Assembly (NCBI RefSeq): GCF_023218075.1
Contig: NZ_JALPTB010000002.1
Span: forward strand, 124,001-188,000
DNA length: 64,000 nt
Origin: Rhodococcus sp. HM1
GTDB lineage: Bacteria > Actinomycetota > Actinomycetes > Mycobacteriales > Mycobacteriaceae
Direction: 5' to 3'
In this document: positions 43,945 to 52,236 of the stretch, piece by piece
Layout: each line of letters starts with the position of its first letter
How positions within the stretch are numbered: position 1 is the first letter of the stretch
Notes under the pieces: generated by a model
Told to the model about the DNA's origin: nothing
Seen by the model: only the letters and a program-made list of their open reading frames with translations
The model's database searches: none
Program-made: the position numbers and the translations under genes

Positions 43945-46254
43945 ATGGCTACCAACGCCACCGGCTACGGATCCAGCATCCTCGGGTACCCGCGTATCGG
44001 TCCCCGCCGCGAACTCAAGCGTGCTCTCGAGTCCTACTGGCACGGCACCGGCACGCGCGACGAACTCGTCGCCGTCGCCCGTGAAATTCAGGAGGACACC
44101 TGGAGCGAGCTCGCGGCGACCGGTCTGACACAGGTCCCCGGCAACACGTTCTCCTACTACGACCACGTCCTGGACAACGCCCTGTTGTTCGGCGCGGTCC
44201 CCGAGCGGTTCCGTTCCTTGGTCGGCGAGCTCGACCCGCTCGACTTCTATTTCACCCTGTGCCGCGGCCGGGAGGACTTCCCGCCGCTGGAACTGGTCCG
44301 CTGGTTCGGCAGCAACTACCACTACCGGCAGCCCGAACTCGACGAGACCACCACGTTCGAGCTGAACTCGGCCGCCGTGCTCGACGAGTTCGAGCGGGCC
44401 AAGGCCAAGGGCATCGAACTGCGCCCGGTCGTGCTCGGCCCGGTGTCGCTGCTGCTGCTGTCGAAGATCTCGCCGACGTCGCAGCAGGAGGGGTTCTCCA
44501 CGCTCGACCTGCTCGACGCGCTGCTGCCCGAGTACGAGAAGCTCTTCGAGCAGCTCGCCAAGGCCGGCGCCACGTGCGTCCAGCTCGACGAACCGTCGTT
44601 CACCGAGGACCGCAGCGACGAGGAACTCGCGGCGCTCGAGCGGGCCTACGAGAAGCTGTCCCACGCGCCGCTGCGTCCGCGCATCCTCGTGACCGGTCCC
44701 TACGGTCATCTCGGCGCGGCGCTGCCGATCCTCGCGGCCTCGAAGATCGAGGCCATCGGCCTGGACCTGATCAACGGCCGGATCAGCGCCGAGGAACTGG
44801 CCGCCGTGCCGGGTCTGAAGCGCAAGCGGATCTACGCCGGTGTCGTCGACGGCCGCAACGTGTGGCGCGCCGACCGTCGTCGCGTGCTCGAATACCTCGA
44901 CTCGATCGCGAAGGTCGCGCCCGACCTGGTCGTGTCGACCTCCTGCACGTTGCTGCACGTGCCCTATGACCTTCTCGTCGAGTACGACATCCCCGGTGAC
45001 GTCGCCGACCGCCTCGCCTTCGCGAAGCAGAAGGTCGGCGAGGTGGTCTCGCTCGCCAAGGCACTGACCACCGGAGCCGAGGAGAAGTGGCGCGTGCCGC
45101 CGACGTCGGTGCACTTCAAGCAGAAGCACACCGTCCGCGCGCGGATCAACGCGCTCAAGCCCGAACACCGGGTGCGGGCACCGTACGAGGAGCGTCGCGC
45201 CGCGCAACAGAAGCGGCTGAACCTGCCGCCGGTCCCGGCGACCACCCTCGGGTCGTTCCCGCAGACCGACGAGATTCGCAAGATCCGTTACGACCTCGGT
45301 CAGGGCCGGATCTCGTACGACGACTACGTCAAGCGGATCCGCGAGGAGATCGAGTCCACCATCCGGTTGCAGGAGGACATCGGTCTCGACGTGCTCGTGC
45401 ACGGCGAGCACGAGCGCAACGACATGGTCCAGTACTTCGCCGAGATGCTGGAGGGCTTCGCCACCACGCACTTCGGCTGGGTGCAGGCCTACGGTTCCCG
45501 GTGCACGCGTCCGCCGATCCTCTACGGCGACATCGTGCGGCTGAAGCCGATGACCGTCGAGTGGATCACGTTCGCGCAGTCGCTGACCGACAAGCCGGTC
45601 AAGGGCATGCTCACCGGACCGGTGACGATGCTGGCCCGGTCCTACATGCGCCAGGATCAGCCGCTGCACGAAACTGCCGATCAGCTCGCGCTGGCCATCC
45701 GCGACGAGATCGCCGATCTCGAGCGGGCGGGTATCGCGATCATCCAGGTCGACGAGCCGGCCATCCGGGAACTGCTGCCGCTGCGTCAGGACGGCCGCGC
45801 CGAGTACCTGGACTGGGCGGTCGACGCGTTCCGTCTCGCCACCGGTGGAGCGAAACCGGAGACGCAGATCCACACACACCTGACGTACTCCGGTCAGAAG
45901 TCGGTCGTCGAGGCGATCGAACGGCTCGATGCGGACGTCACCGCGATCGTCGCGACCCGGTCCATCCGCTGGGTCCTCGAGGCGATCAAGGACCACGCGC
46001 TCACCCACGGCGTCGGCCCCGGCGTGTACGAGAGCCGTTCGGCGCGGATCCCGGACATCGACGAGCTGGACGAACTGCTCACCGAAGCCGCCGAATCGGT
46101 GGACCTGGACCGGTTGTGGGCGAACCCGGACGGCGGGCTCAAGACCCGCCACCACTGGCAGCTCGAACCGTCGCTGCGCAATCTCGTCGCGGCGGCGCGC
46201 CGGCTGCGGCGCCGGGCCGAAGCCCAGCAGGCCGAAGCCCAGCAGGAGCAGTAG
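43945..46254 (+). CDS. MetE-like protein lacking zinc ligands
   Basis: A 769-residue homologue of cobalamin-independent methionine synthase, full length with both barrels (N-term LGYPRIGPRRELKRALESYW; C-term TTLGSFPQTDEIRK, HGEHERNDMVQYF, IIQVDEPAIREL). Homocysteine-contact residues look kept. The zinc site is not: the usual HMC motif reads HLT (645-647), the ligand Glu is Val669 in TAIVATRS, and the NPDC cysteine is Gly730 in NPDGGLKT. The folate-stacking Trp is Arg565. It therefore cannot perform standard MetE chemistry; another methyl transfer or a regulatory role is possible. No frameshift is seen. ATG 43945 follows GGGAAAGG. Confidence 0.85.
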   Translation: MATNATGYGSSILGYPRIGPRRELKRALESYWHGTGTRDELVAVAREIQEDTWSELAATGLTQVPGNTFSYYDHVLDNALLFGAVPERFRSLVGELDPLDFYFTLCRGREDFPPLELVRWFGSNYHYRQPELDETTTFELNSAAVLDEFERAKAKGIELRPVVLGPVSLLLLSKISPTSQQEGFSTLDLLDALLPEYEKLFEQLAKAGATCVQLDEPSFTEDRSDEELAALERAYEKLSHAPLRPRILVTGPYGHLGAALPILAASKIEAIGLDLINGRISAEELAAVPGLKRKRIYAGVVDGRNVWRADRRRVLEYLDSIAKVAPDLVVSTSCTLLHVPYDLLVEYDIPGDVADRLAFAKQKVGEVVSLAKALTTGAEEKWRVPPTSVHFKQKHTVRARINALKPEHRVRAPYEERRAAQQKRLNLPPVPATTLGSFPQTDEIRKIRYDLGQGRISYDDYVKRIREEIESTIRLQEDIGLDVLVHGEHERNDMVQYFAEMLEGFATTHFGWVQAYGSRCTRPPILYGDIVRLKPMTVEWITFAQSLTDKPVKGMLTGPVTMLARSYMRQDQPLHETADQLALAIRDEIADLERAGIAIIQVDEPAIRELLPLRQDGRAEYLDWAVDAFRLATGGAKPETQIHTHLTYSGQKSVVEAIERLDADVTAIVATRSIRWVLEAIKDHALTHGVGPGVYESRSARIPDIDELDELLTEAAESVDLDRLWANPDGGLKTRHHWQLEPSLRNLVAAARRLRRRAEAQQAEAQQEQ

Positions 46255-46270
46255 AACCATCCCGCCCGGC

Positions 46271-46309
46271 CGGTGCGCACCCGCGGACAGCCCCCGCGGG
46301 TGCGCACCG
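46271..46309 (+). terminator. Terminator of the MetE-like gene
   Basis: Perfect 16-bp stem, 46271-46286 against 46294-46309 (core GCGCACCCGCGG), 7-base loop, starting 16 bp after the MetE-like stop and 28 bp before the next gene. Confidence 0.82.
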
Positions 46310-46336
46310 TCGTCTGCGCGGGTGTAGGCATGACGT

Positions 46337-47377
46337 ATGACGATCGTTGCCGCCTACGCTGCCCCCGCCGCAGACGCACCTCTCGCCAAGACCACCATCG
46401 AGCGCCGGGAACCTGGTCCGCTCGACGTGCTCATCCGGATCGAATACGCCGGGATCTGCCACTCCGACATCCACACCGTCCGCAACGAGTGGGGTCGCAC
46501 CCGATACCCGCTGGTTCCGGGACACGAGATCGTCGGCGTCGTCGAGGCCGTCGGCTCCGACGTCACGAAGCACGCGGTGGGGGACCGCGTGGGCGTGGGC
46601 TGCTTCGTCGCATCCTGCCGCGAATGCGACGCGTGCGAGGCCGGGGCCGAGCAGCACTGCGAGAACCGGGTCACCGGCACCTACAACGCCGTCGACGCCG
46701 ACGGCCGGGTCACCCAGGGCGGGTACTCGACCCACATCGTCGTCACCGAGCACTTCGTGCTGAAGGTGCCGGCCGGGCTGGATCCCGCGGCCGCCACCCC
46801 GCTGCTGTGTGCCGGTATCACCCTGTACTCCCCGCTGCGCCGCTACGGTGCCGGCCCCGGCACCCGTGTCGCGATCATCGGGATGGGCGGACTCGGACAC
46901 GTCGGCGTGAAGATCGCCGCGGCGCTCGGTGCCGAGGTCACGGTGCTCGGCCACTCCCTGTCGAAGAAGGACGACGGCCTGCGGTTCGGTGCCGTCGACT
47001 ACCGGGCGACCAGCGACCCGAATCTGTTCAAGGAACTCCGTAACCGGTTCGACCTGATCCTCAACACCGTGTCGGTGAACCTCGACATGGACAAGTATCT
47101 GTCGCTGCTGCGGCTGAACGGCACCCTCGTCGAACTCGGCCTGCCGGAACACCCCCTGACGGTGCGCGCGTTCAGCCTCGGTGCCAACAACCGCGCGCTG
47201 GCCGGATCCAATGTGGGTGGCATCGCGGAAACCCAGGAGATGCTCGACTTCTGCGCCGAGCACGGAATCGGAGCCGAGATCGAACTGATCTCCGCCGAGC
47301 AGATCAACGACGCCTACGAACGGGTGGTCGCGAGCGACGTGCGCTACCGCTTCGTCATCGACGCGGCAACGATCTGA
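46337..47377 (+). CDS. Zinc-dependent NAD(P) alcohol dehydrogenase (cinnamyl/YahK-type)
   Basis: A 346-residue medium-chain dehydrogenase. Catalytic zinc ligands are in GICHSDIHT and PGHEIVG; the structural zinc loop has [15 protein letters not shown]; the NAD(P) motif is [13 protein letters not shown]. It resembles the CAD/YahK group, which reduces a broad range of aldehydes with NADPH. It follows a strong terminator, so it has its own promoter. It is convergent with sigF, 7 bp apart. Confidence 0.92.
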   Translation: MTIVAAYAAPAADAPLAKTTIERREPGPLDVLIRIEYAGICHSDIHTVRNEWGRTRYPLVPGHEIVGVVEAVGSDVTKHAVGDRVGVGCFVASCRECDACEAGAEQHCENRVTGTYNAVDADGRVTQGGYSTHIVVTEHFVLKVPAGLDPAAATPLLCAGITLYSPLRRYGAGPGTRVAIIGMGGLGHVGVKIAAALGAEVTVLGHSLSKKDDGLRFGAVDYRATSDPNLFKELRNRFDLILNTVSVNLDMDKYLSLLRLNGTLVELGLPEHPLTVRAFSLGANNRALAGSNVGGIAETQEMLDFCAEHGIGAEIELISAEQINDAYERVVASDVRYRFVIDAATI

Positions 47378-47384
47378 GGACCGT

Positions 47385-48170
47385 TCAGAACTGGTCGCCG
47401 AGTTGCTCGCGCAGCTGGGCGAGGGTCTTGGTGAGCAGCCGTGACACGTGCATCTGCGACACCCCGACCCGCTCGGCGATCTGCGTCTGCGTCATGTTCC
47501 CGAAGAATCGCAGCAGCACCACCGTGCGTTCGCGTTCGGGCAGTGCCGCCAGCAGCGGCCGCAGCGTCTCGTGGTTCTCCACCTCGGACAGTGCGGAATC
47601 GTATTCGCCGAGAGTGTCGGCGAGGGTGACGCCGTGCCCGCCGGAATCGGTCTGCGCGCTGCGGTCGACCGACACGGTCTGGTAGGCGTTCCCGGCGACC
47701 AGGCCTTCGGCGACCTCCTCGCGGTCCAGGCCCAGTTCGGCGGCAAGCTCGGGGACCGTGGGGGCACGGCCGAGCTGTTGCGACAGGTCGGCGGTCGCCT
47801 TGTTCAGCGCGATGTGGAGTTCCTTCATCCGGCGCGGAACCCGCACCGCCCATCCGGTATCGCGGAAGTGCCGGCGCACCTCGCCCATGATCGTGGGGAC
47901 GGCGAACGACACGAAGTCCGAGCCGCGGTCCGGGTCGAACCGGTCCACTGCGTTGACGAGGCCGAGCCTCGCGACCTGGACGAGATCGTCGAACGTCTCC
48001 CCGCGTCCGTCGAACCGGCGCGCGATGTGTTCGGCGAGCGGCAGGCATCGCTCGACGATCTTGTCGCGCACCGCCGTACGGGCCGAGGCGTCCGCACCGT
48101 GCGACCGGAACTCGGTGAACAGTTCGATGACGTCGGCATACTCGTCGGGGTCGCGCTTGTTCCCGCTCAC
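47385..48170 (-). CDS. sigF: RNA polymerase sigma factor, SigF/SigB family
   Basis: A 261-residue stress sigma factor. Region 2 is VERCLPLAEHIARRFDGRG with FDDLVQVARLGLVNAVDRFD and FVSFAVPTIMGEVRRHFRDT; region 3 has APTVPELAAELGLDREEV; region 4 has RTVVLLRFFGNMTQTQIAER and VSQMHVSRLL. GTG 48170 overlaps the anti-sigma stop (GTGA), giving the usual rsbW-sigF order. It directs general stress genes; several promoters in this window match its known GTTT-N15-17-GGGTAT consensus. Confidence 0.93.
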   Translation of the reverse strand: MSGNKRDPDEYADVIELFTEFRSHGADASARTAVRDKIVERCLPLAEHIARRFDGRGETFDDLVQVARLGLVNAVDRFDPDRGSDFVSFAVPTIMGEVRRHFRDTGWAVRVPRRMKELHIALNKATADLSQQLGRAPTVPELAAELGLDREEVAEGLVAGNAYQTVSVDRSAQTDSGGHGVTLADTLGEYDSALSEVENHETLRPLLAALPERERTVVLLRFFGNMTQTQIAERVGVSQMHVSRLLTKTLAQLREQLGDQF

Positions 48171-48595
48171 CGAGCGGCACTCCCCTCGGTGAGCGAGAGG
48201 TCGATGGTGGTGACGCTGCCGTCGGCGGTGTCGTCGACGCGCACCTCCACCGAGTCGGCGAGCGAGTTCAGGACGTGCCAGCCGAACGTGCGTGCCGAAC
48301 TCGCGGGCGAGGGTCGGGTCGTGGCGGAGACACTGATGCGCAGCGTCGGCGCGATCGCCTGAAACCGGCACGTGACGTCGGTTCCGTCGACGGCACTCAT
48401 GATCAGGCGCGTGGCTGCTTCGTCGACGGCGAGTTTCACGTCGGCGACGGTGTCGAGATCGAAGTCCTGCTGCAGCGCGATCGCGGCGGCGACGGCACGC
48501 AACACGGGGAGCTGTCCCGGATCGGCGCGGACGCGCAGTTCCACGATGGGATGCGTGTGCGCGCGGTCCGAGTCGATCGAAGCGGTCGTCGCCAT
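48167..48595 (-). CDS. rsbW: RsbW/UsfX-type anti-sigma factor (GHKL ATPase)
   Basis: A 142-residue GHKL histidine-kinase-like anti-sigma factor. The N-box lies in VADVKLAVDEAATRLIMS; the C-terminal part has FGWHVLNSLADSVEVR. It binds and inactivates SigF until released by a STAS antagonist, such as the product encoded at 49602. It lies directly upstream of sigF and overlaps it by 4 bases. A SigF-like promoter precedes it at 48674-48699, which suggests autoregulation. Confidence 0.9.
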   Translation of the reverse strand: MATTASIDSDRAHTHPIVELRVRADPGQLPVLRAVAAAIALQQDFDLDTVADVKLAVDEAATRLIMSAVDGTDVTCRFQAIAPTLRISVSATTRPSPASSARTFGWHVLNSLADSVEVRVDDTADGSVTTIDLSLTEGSAAR

Positions 48596-48673
48596 GGGTT
48601 CGGGGCCCTTTCAGTCGGATTCTCGGTCGGTCGCCGGGTCGACACGATCCGGCACCTCCCGTTCGAGCGGAGA

Positions 48674-48699
48674 ATACCCAAGAAGGTCGTGTATGAATC
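48674..48699 (-). promoter_or_regulatory. SigF-like promoter of rsbW-sigF
   Basis: On the minus strand, GATT (48699-48696) is followed by 16 bases and GGGTAT (48679-48674), about 79 bp upstream of rsbW. The -10 matches the SigF consensus exactly, while the -35 is one base off GTTT. Confidence 0.5.
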
Positions 48700-48722
48700 G
48701 TGACCGCGAAAGGTGAATTCGT

Positions 48723-49445
48723 ATGAGCAACGAGGAGGCACAGCGCGAGGAGACAGGGGCCGTCTTCGCGCGGCTCGCGGAGATCGTGTACGGCCCAGAG
48801 GACTACGCGCAGATGTGCGCAGCGCTGTGCGTCGCGGCCCCGATGCTCGTTCCCGGTTGCGATCGAGCAAGTCTCGTGGTGCGGCGCGGGTCGTCGATGC
48901 GCACGGTCGCGGCCGGCGACGACACGGCCCGCCGAATCGACGCTGCCGAAAGGGAACTCGGCGAAGGCCCGTGCATCGACGTCCTGCACCACGACACGGC
49001 CGAACTCGATACCGACCTGGCAGTCCGCACCCGCTGGCCGGCGCTGACCAAGTGGGTCCTCGAATCCACCCCCGTCCGCGGAGCAGCGGGATTCCGTCTG
49101 ACCGTCGAAGGTGCGGACGCCGCGGCCCTCAACATCTTCTCCGACACACCGGGCGCGTTGACGGAGCAGTCTCTCGACGCGGGCGCGGTGCTCGCCGCGT
49201 TCGCGTCGGTGGCGCTGAGCGCGAGGGCCCACCGGGACCAGGCCGTCTCGCTGCGTGCCGGTCTCGAGAGCAATCGGGAGATCGGGAAGGCGATAGGACT
49301 GCTCATGGCCATCCACGAGGTGCCCGAGGAACAGGCGTTCACGCTGCTCCGGGAGGCGTCGCAGCGGATGAACCTGCGATTATCCGAGGTTGCAAAGCAG
49401 GTGGTGGAGACCTTGAAACGAACGTCCGACGCGTCCGAATCATGA
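48723..49445 (+). CDS. GAF-ANTAR domain protein
   Basis: A 240-residue protein. The N-terminal GAF sensor domain (20-165) includes DRASLVVRRGSSMRTVAAGD and LGEGPCIDVLHHDT. The C-terminal ANTAR domain (about 180-230) reads NREIGKAIGLLMAIHEVPEE then FTLLREASQRMNLRLSEVA. ANTAR domains bind twin hexaloop RNA hairpins and act as antiterminators (family knowledge). It is divergent from rsbW-sigF. The GAF domain would receive a redox or small-molecule signal. A possible RNA target is the leader of the STAS gene downstream. Confidence 0.9.
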   Translation: MSNEEAQREETGAVFARLAEIVYGPEDYAQMCAALCVAAPMLVPGCDRASLVVRRGSSMRTVAAGDDTARRIDAAERELGEGPCIDVLHHDTAELDTDLAVRTRWPALTKWVLESTPVRGAAGFRLTVEGADAAALNIFSDTPGALTEQSLDAGAVLAAFASVALSARAHRDQAVSLRAGLESNREIGKAIGLLMAIHEVPEEQAFTLLREASQRMNLRLSEVAKQVVETLKRTSDASES

Positions 49446-49601
49446 GATTCCGATGTCGTCCGTTGAGCATTGCCGTCGATTTGACGTAGGCTGAGTCCAG
49501 GTTGAGCACACAGCCTGGACCAGGAAGCATCGCGGAAGCGGGCATCCGTGGCAGGCCGCCCGACTTTCTGCGATTCTTCCCATCGTTTCGATGGGAGTGT
49601 C
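49446..49601 (+). promoter_or_regulatory. STAS gene leader with hairpin over the Shine-Dalgarno
   Basis: 156-bp leader with a stem GTCCAGG/CCTGGAC (49495-49501, 49514-49520) and a perfect 8-bp hairpin at 49578-49596 (TCCCATCG-TTT-CGATGGGA). The second hairpin's right arm contains the GGGA of the ribosome site just before ATG 49602, so it could block translation. Confidence 0.6.
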
Positions 49602-50018
49602 ATGACTGTTGTTCCCAATTTTCGCGCCGCTACACGTTGGGCTACCAGCACGGGTGTGCCCGATGAAACATCCGCCGGTGCGCGTTTCGTCACCGAACGG
49701 ATAAGCGGTGACATGGTGCGGGTCGCTGTGCAGGGCGAGATCGACCTGCTCAACGCTCCGGCGCTGCGTCGTTACGCCAGCGACCGGCTGCGTCCGTCCG
49801 CGCGAATGGTGCTCGACCTGTCCGAAGTCGAATTCATCGGGTCCGCGGGGCTCGCTGTGTTCGAGGCTCTCGAAGCGAGGGCAAACCAGTGCGACGCACG
49901 GTGGGTGCTCGTCGGGAAACGGCCGGTGCAACGACTGCTGCTCGCCGCGGGCGAGACCCGTCTGCAACTGCACACCTCGCTCGAGAGCGCGATGGGGGCG
50001 CTCCGGGTCTCGGCATAG
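49602..50018 (+). CDS. STAS-domain anti-sigma factor antagonist
   Basis: A 138-residue single STAS domain with GEIDLLNAPALRRYA and the phospho-site region LSEVEFIGSAGLAVFEAL, where the Ser of IGSAG aligns with the serine phosphorylated by RsbW-type kinases. In unphosphorylated form it would bind the anti-sigma factor and free SigF. ATG 49602 has GGGAG 4-8 bases upstream, within a hairpin. A 17-bp hairpin follows its stop. Confidence 0.9.
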   Translation: MTVVPNFRAATRWATSTGVPDETSAGARFVTERISGDMVRVAVQGEIDLLNAPALRRYASDRLRPSARMVLDLSEVEFIGSAGLAVFEALEARANQCDARWVLVGKRPVQRLLLAAGETRLQLHTSLESAMGALRVSA

Positions 50019-50029
50019 AAGAGGGGGGC

Positions 50030-50066
50030 TCATCCTTGCCGGTCGGGCACCGATCGGCAAGGATGA
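50030..50066 (+). terminator. Terminator of the STAS gene
   Basis: Arms 50030-50046 and 50050-50066 pair over 16 of 17 positions (core TCATCCTTGCCG/CGGCAAGGATGA), with a 3-base loop, 11 bp after the stop. Confidence 0.75.
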
Positions 50067-50169
50067 ACCACCGCGCGGCGTACGGAACCACGACACCCAC
50101 GACTGCCGACGCGACGAACACGAATGCGAGATGCTTCTGATGCACGGCGATTCCTTCGGACGGTAGCGG

Positions 50170-50655
50170 TCAGGATCCGGGTTCGGTTCCTGCTCCGGTC
50201 ACGCGGACATTCTCGACCACGGCCCGCATCTTCGAGAGGAACTCGTCGATCGTGGCGAGTTCCTCGGGGGAGAACGAGTCGAGAACCCCGACAGCCCGGC
50301 CGATGAGCGGCCCGAAGAAGCTCCAGCCGAGTTGTTCGGCGGACTCGGTGACCTGCAACCTCACGCGTCGGCGGTCCTGGCCGTCGCGTTCCCTCGCCAC
50401 CAGGCCGTCCTTCTCGAGACGGTCGACGAGCGCGGTGGTCGACGCGGAGTTCAGGCCGAGTTGCTGCCCCAGCCATCCCGGCGTCGCGACGGCGCCGGCG
50501 CGGGCAGCGTCGAGCAGAGCGATCAGGGCGCGCACATCGGTGGCGTGAAGTCCGTGGGTCCGGGCGAACTCGGAGCCGAACAGGTTCAGCTGCACCACGA
50601 GTTCCCGTAGACCGTGCACCATCGCCAGGGCCCGGCCGTTCTCCGTGTCCGTCAC
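50170..50655 (-). CDS. MarR-family regulator
   Basis: A 161-residue MarR protein: VRALIALLDAARAG, recognition region TPGWLGQQLGLNSASTTALV, and the wing DRLEKDGLVARERDGQDRRR, with a DxRxxR-type motif. It is divergent from an alpha/beta-hydrolase gene, with a perfect 19-bp palindrome between them, and likely represses both. The ligand is probably a phenolic or fatty acid-like compound handled by the hydrolase (inference). Confidence 0.9.
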   Translation of the reverse strand: MTDTENGRALAMVHGLRELVVQLNLFGSEFARTHGLHATDVRALIALLDAARAGAVATPGWLGQQLGLNSASTTALVDRLEKDGLVARERDGQDRRRVRLQVTESAEQLGWSFFGPLIGRAVGVLDSFSPEELATIDEFLSKMRAVVENVRVTGAGTEPGS

Positions 50656-50696
50656 TGCTGATCCTCCGGCTCGACCAGATTACCTCGACAGTCTAC

Positions 50697-50715
50697 TATC
50701 TCGATCGTCGAGATA
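50697..50715. promoter_or_regulatory. MarR operator palindrome
   Basis: TATCTCGA-TCG-TCGAGATA is a perfect 8-3-8 inverted repeat located 41 bp from the MarR start and 20 bp from the hydrolase start. Confidence 0.8.
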
Positions 50716-50735
50716 ATTCCATGGCGGAGGTTGCA

Positions 50736-51614
50736 ATGTCCCAACCGACGATCGAAGAATTCACGAACACCCCGGCAGGTACCGCCTTCCATCGCGCCTA
50801 CGACGCCGTGCTTGCCCGCTGGCCCGACGGCACCACCTCGATCGATCTCGAATCCGGACACGGCAGCACCCGGATCAACGCGTACGGGCCGCCGGACGCG
50901 CCTCCGGTCGTGCTGCTACCCGGCGGGGGTGCGACCTCGACGGCGTGGTTCGCCAACGTCGCGGCACTCGGCGCACGGCACCGCGTCCATGCCGTCGACA
51001 TCCTCGGGGATGCCGGACGTAGTGTCCCGGGCCCACACCCGCCACGGACCGTCGACGATCTGCTCGACTGGTTCTTCGGGGTCGTGAACGGGCTCGGCCT
51101 GGACACCTTCGGAATCGCGGGGCACTCGTACGGTGCGATGATCGCGCTCGCCGCTGCCCTGCGCAGACCTGAACGCGTCGACAAACTCGTTCTGCTCGAC
51201 CCGAATTCGTGCTTCTCGGGGATGCGGCCCGGGTATCTGCTGCGCGCGTTGCCGCTTCTGCTGCGCCCGACCGAACAGCGCGAACGAACCTTCGTCGCGT
51301 GGGAAACCGGAGGTCGCCCGCTGGACGAGGGATGGCTGGACCTTCTCGCGCTCGGTGCGACATTCCCGGCATCGAAGACGATCGTCCCGAAAAGGCCGTC
51401 CGGGAAGGCATTCCGCGACTTCGGCGTCGACACCACGGTGATCCTCGCTCGGCGCAGCAAGGTTCACGACAGCCGCCGCGTCGACGAAGCGGTCCGGCGG
51501 CTCCTTCCCGATGCGCGGACGATCGTGCTGGACGACGCCACGCACCACACGCTTCCCGTGCATCCCGCCGACGCCGTGAACGCCGCGCTCCTCGAGGGGT
51601 TCGGGGGTCGCTGA
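50736..51614 (+). CDS. Alpha/beta-fold hydrolase
   Basis: A 292-residue alpha/beta-hydrolase. The oxyanion region is VVLLPGGGATSTAWF, the nucleophile elbow is GIAGHSYGAMIAL, and the catalytic His is in LDDATHHTLPVHP. The start at ATG 50736 has GGAGG 5 bases upstream; ATG 50721 is an in-frame alternative. The substrate is unknown. It is paired with a divergent MarR regulator across a perfect operator-like palindrome, so it is probably induced by its substrate or a related xenobiotic. Confidence 0.87.
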   Translation: MSQPTIEEFTNTPAGTAFHRAYDAVLARWPDGTTSIDLESGHGSTRINAYGPPDAPPVVLLPGGGATSTAWFANVAALGARHRVHAVDILGDAGRSVPGPHPPRTVDDLLDWFFGVVNGLGLDTFGIAGHSYGAMIALAAALRRPERVDKLVLLDPNSCFSGMRPGYLLRALPLLLRPTEQRERTFVAWETGGRPLDEGWLDLLALGATFPASKTIVPKRPSGKAFRDFGVDTTVILARRSKVHDSRRVDEAVRRLLPDARTIVLDDATHHTLPVHPADAVNAALLEGFGGR

Positions 51615-51649
51615 CCGGCCCGCCGGCGGCGCATTCCGACAGGCTCGGG

Positions 51650-51675
51650 GTTTTCCGGGACGGACCGGTGGGTAT
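51650..51675 (+). promoter_or_regulatory. SigF-type promoter
   Basis: GTTT at 51650-51653, a 16-base spacer and GGGTAT at 51670-51675 match the mycobacterial SigF consensus exactly. The -10 lies 35 bp before ATG 51711. The region also forms a GGTTTTCC/GGAAAACC inverted repeat. Confidence 0.72.
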
Positions 51676-51710
51676 GCCCGGGAAAACCCGATCCGATCGG
51701 AGGTTTCGAC

Positions 51711-52208
51711 ATGGACGCGCTGGGCTGGATCGTACTGGCAATCGTGATCGTCGTCGTGGTGCTGCTGCTCGCCTGGTTGCTGACCAGACGCCGGACGCAA
51801 CATCGTCGCACCGAGGCTGCGCATCTGCGGGCACAGGTCGCCGAACGTGCCCCGGTCGCGGAACAGCGCGCGGCCATCGCCGACGAGACCGCTGCCAAGG
51901 CCCGCCGGGCAGCCGCGGAGGCTTCCGAGAAGCAGGCCGAGGCGGCCCGCCTCGCAAGCCGCGCGAAAGTACAGCGGGAGGAGGCGGAATCGGTTCGCAG
52001 CGAGCTGGACGAGCAGCGTGAACGCGCCGACCGGCTCGATCCCGACGCCGCCGCGCCCTCGGCGCCCGCCGAGTCCCGGGCTTCGGCGGACGATACGGAG
52101 CCGAGGCGGGATCTGCGAACGGACCGGGTGCGGACGGACGAGGTGCGAACGGACCAGGTCCGAACGGACGAGGGTGACGCGAGCCGGGAGGGCCGGCACT
52201 CCGTGTAG
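51711..52208 (+). CDS. Membrane-anchored coiled-coil protein, stress-associated
   Basis: 165 residues. One N-terminal membrane segment (GWIVLAIVIVVVVLLLAWLL, residues 5-24) is followed by basic RRR, a long Ala/Glu/Arg-rich coiled coil (30-105) and an RTD-rich tail (RTDRVRTDEVRTDQVRTDE). GGAGG at about 51699-51703 precedes ATG 51711. I do not recognise a family with a known function; similar anchored coiled-coil proteins occur in actinobacterial stress regulons. The SigF-type promoter directly upstream is the best functional clue. Confidence 0.78.
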   Translation: MDALGWIVLAIVIVVVVLLLAWLLTRRRTQHRRTEAAHLRAQVAERAPVAEQRAAIADETAAKARRAAAEASEKQAEAARLASRAKVQREEAESVRSELDEQRERADRLDPDAAAPSAPAESRASADDTEPRRDLRTDRVRTDEVRTDQVRTDEGDASREGRHSV

Positions 52209-52236
52209 AGGCGCCCGGGGAGGGACACCGACCCCG

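Noticed and set aside
49834-50145. Minus-strand frame starting at GTG 50145 with a hydrophobic N-terminus, 24 bp after the MarR stop, with GAAGGAA upstream
   Set aside because: The start looks plausible, but the frame runs through a strong terminator hairpin and then antisense to the STAS gene with shadow-like composition. A short membrane peptide with a frameshift cannot be excluded.
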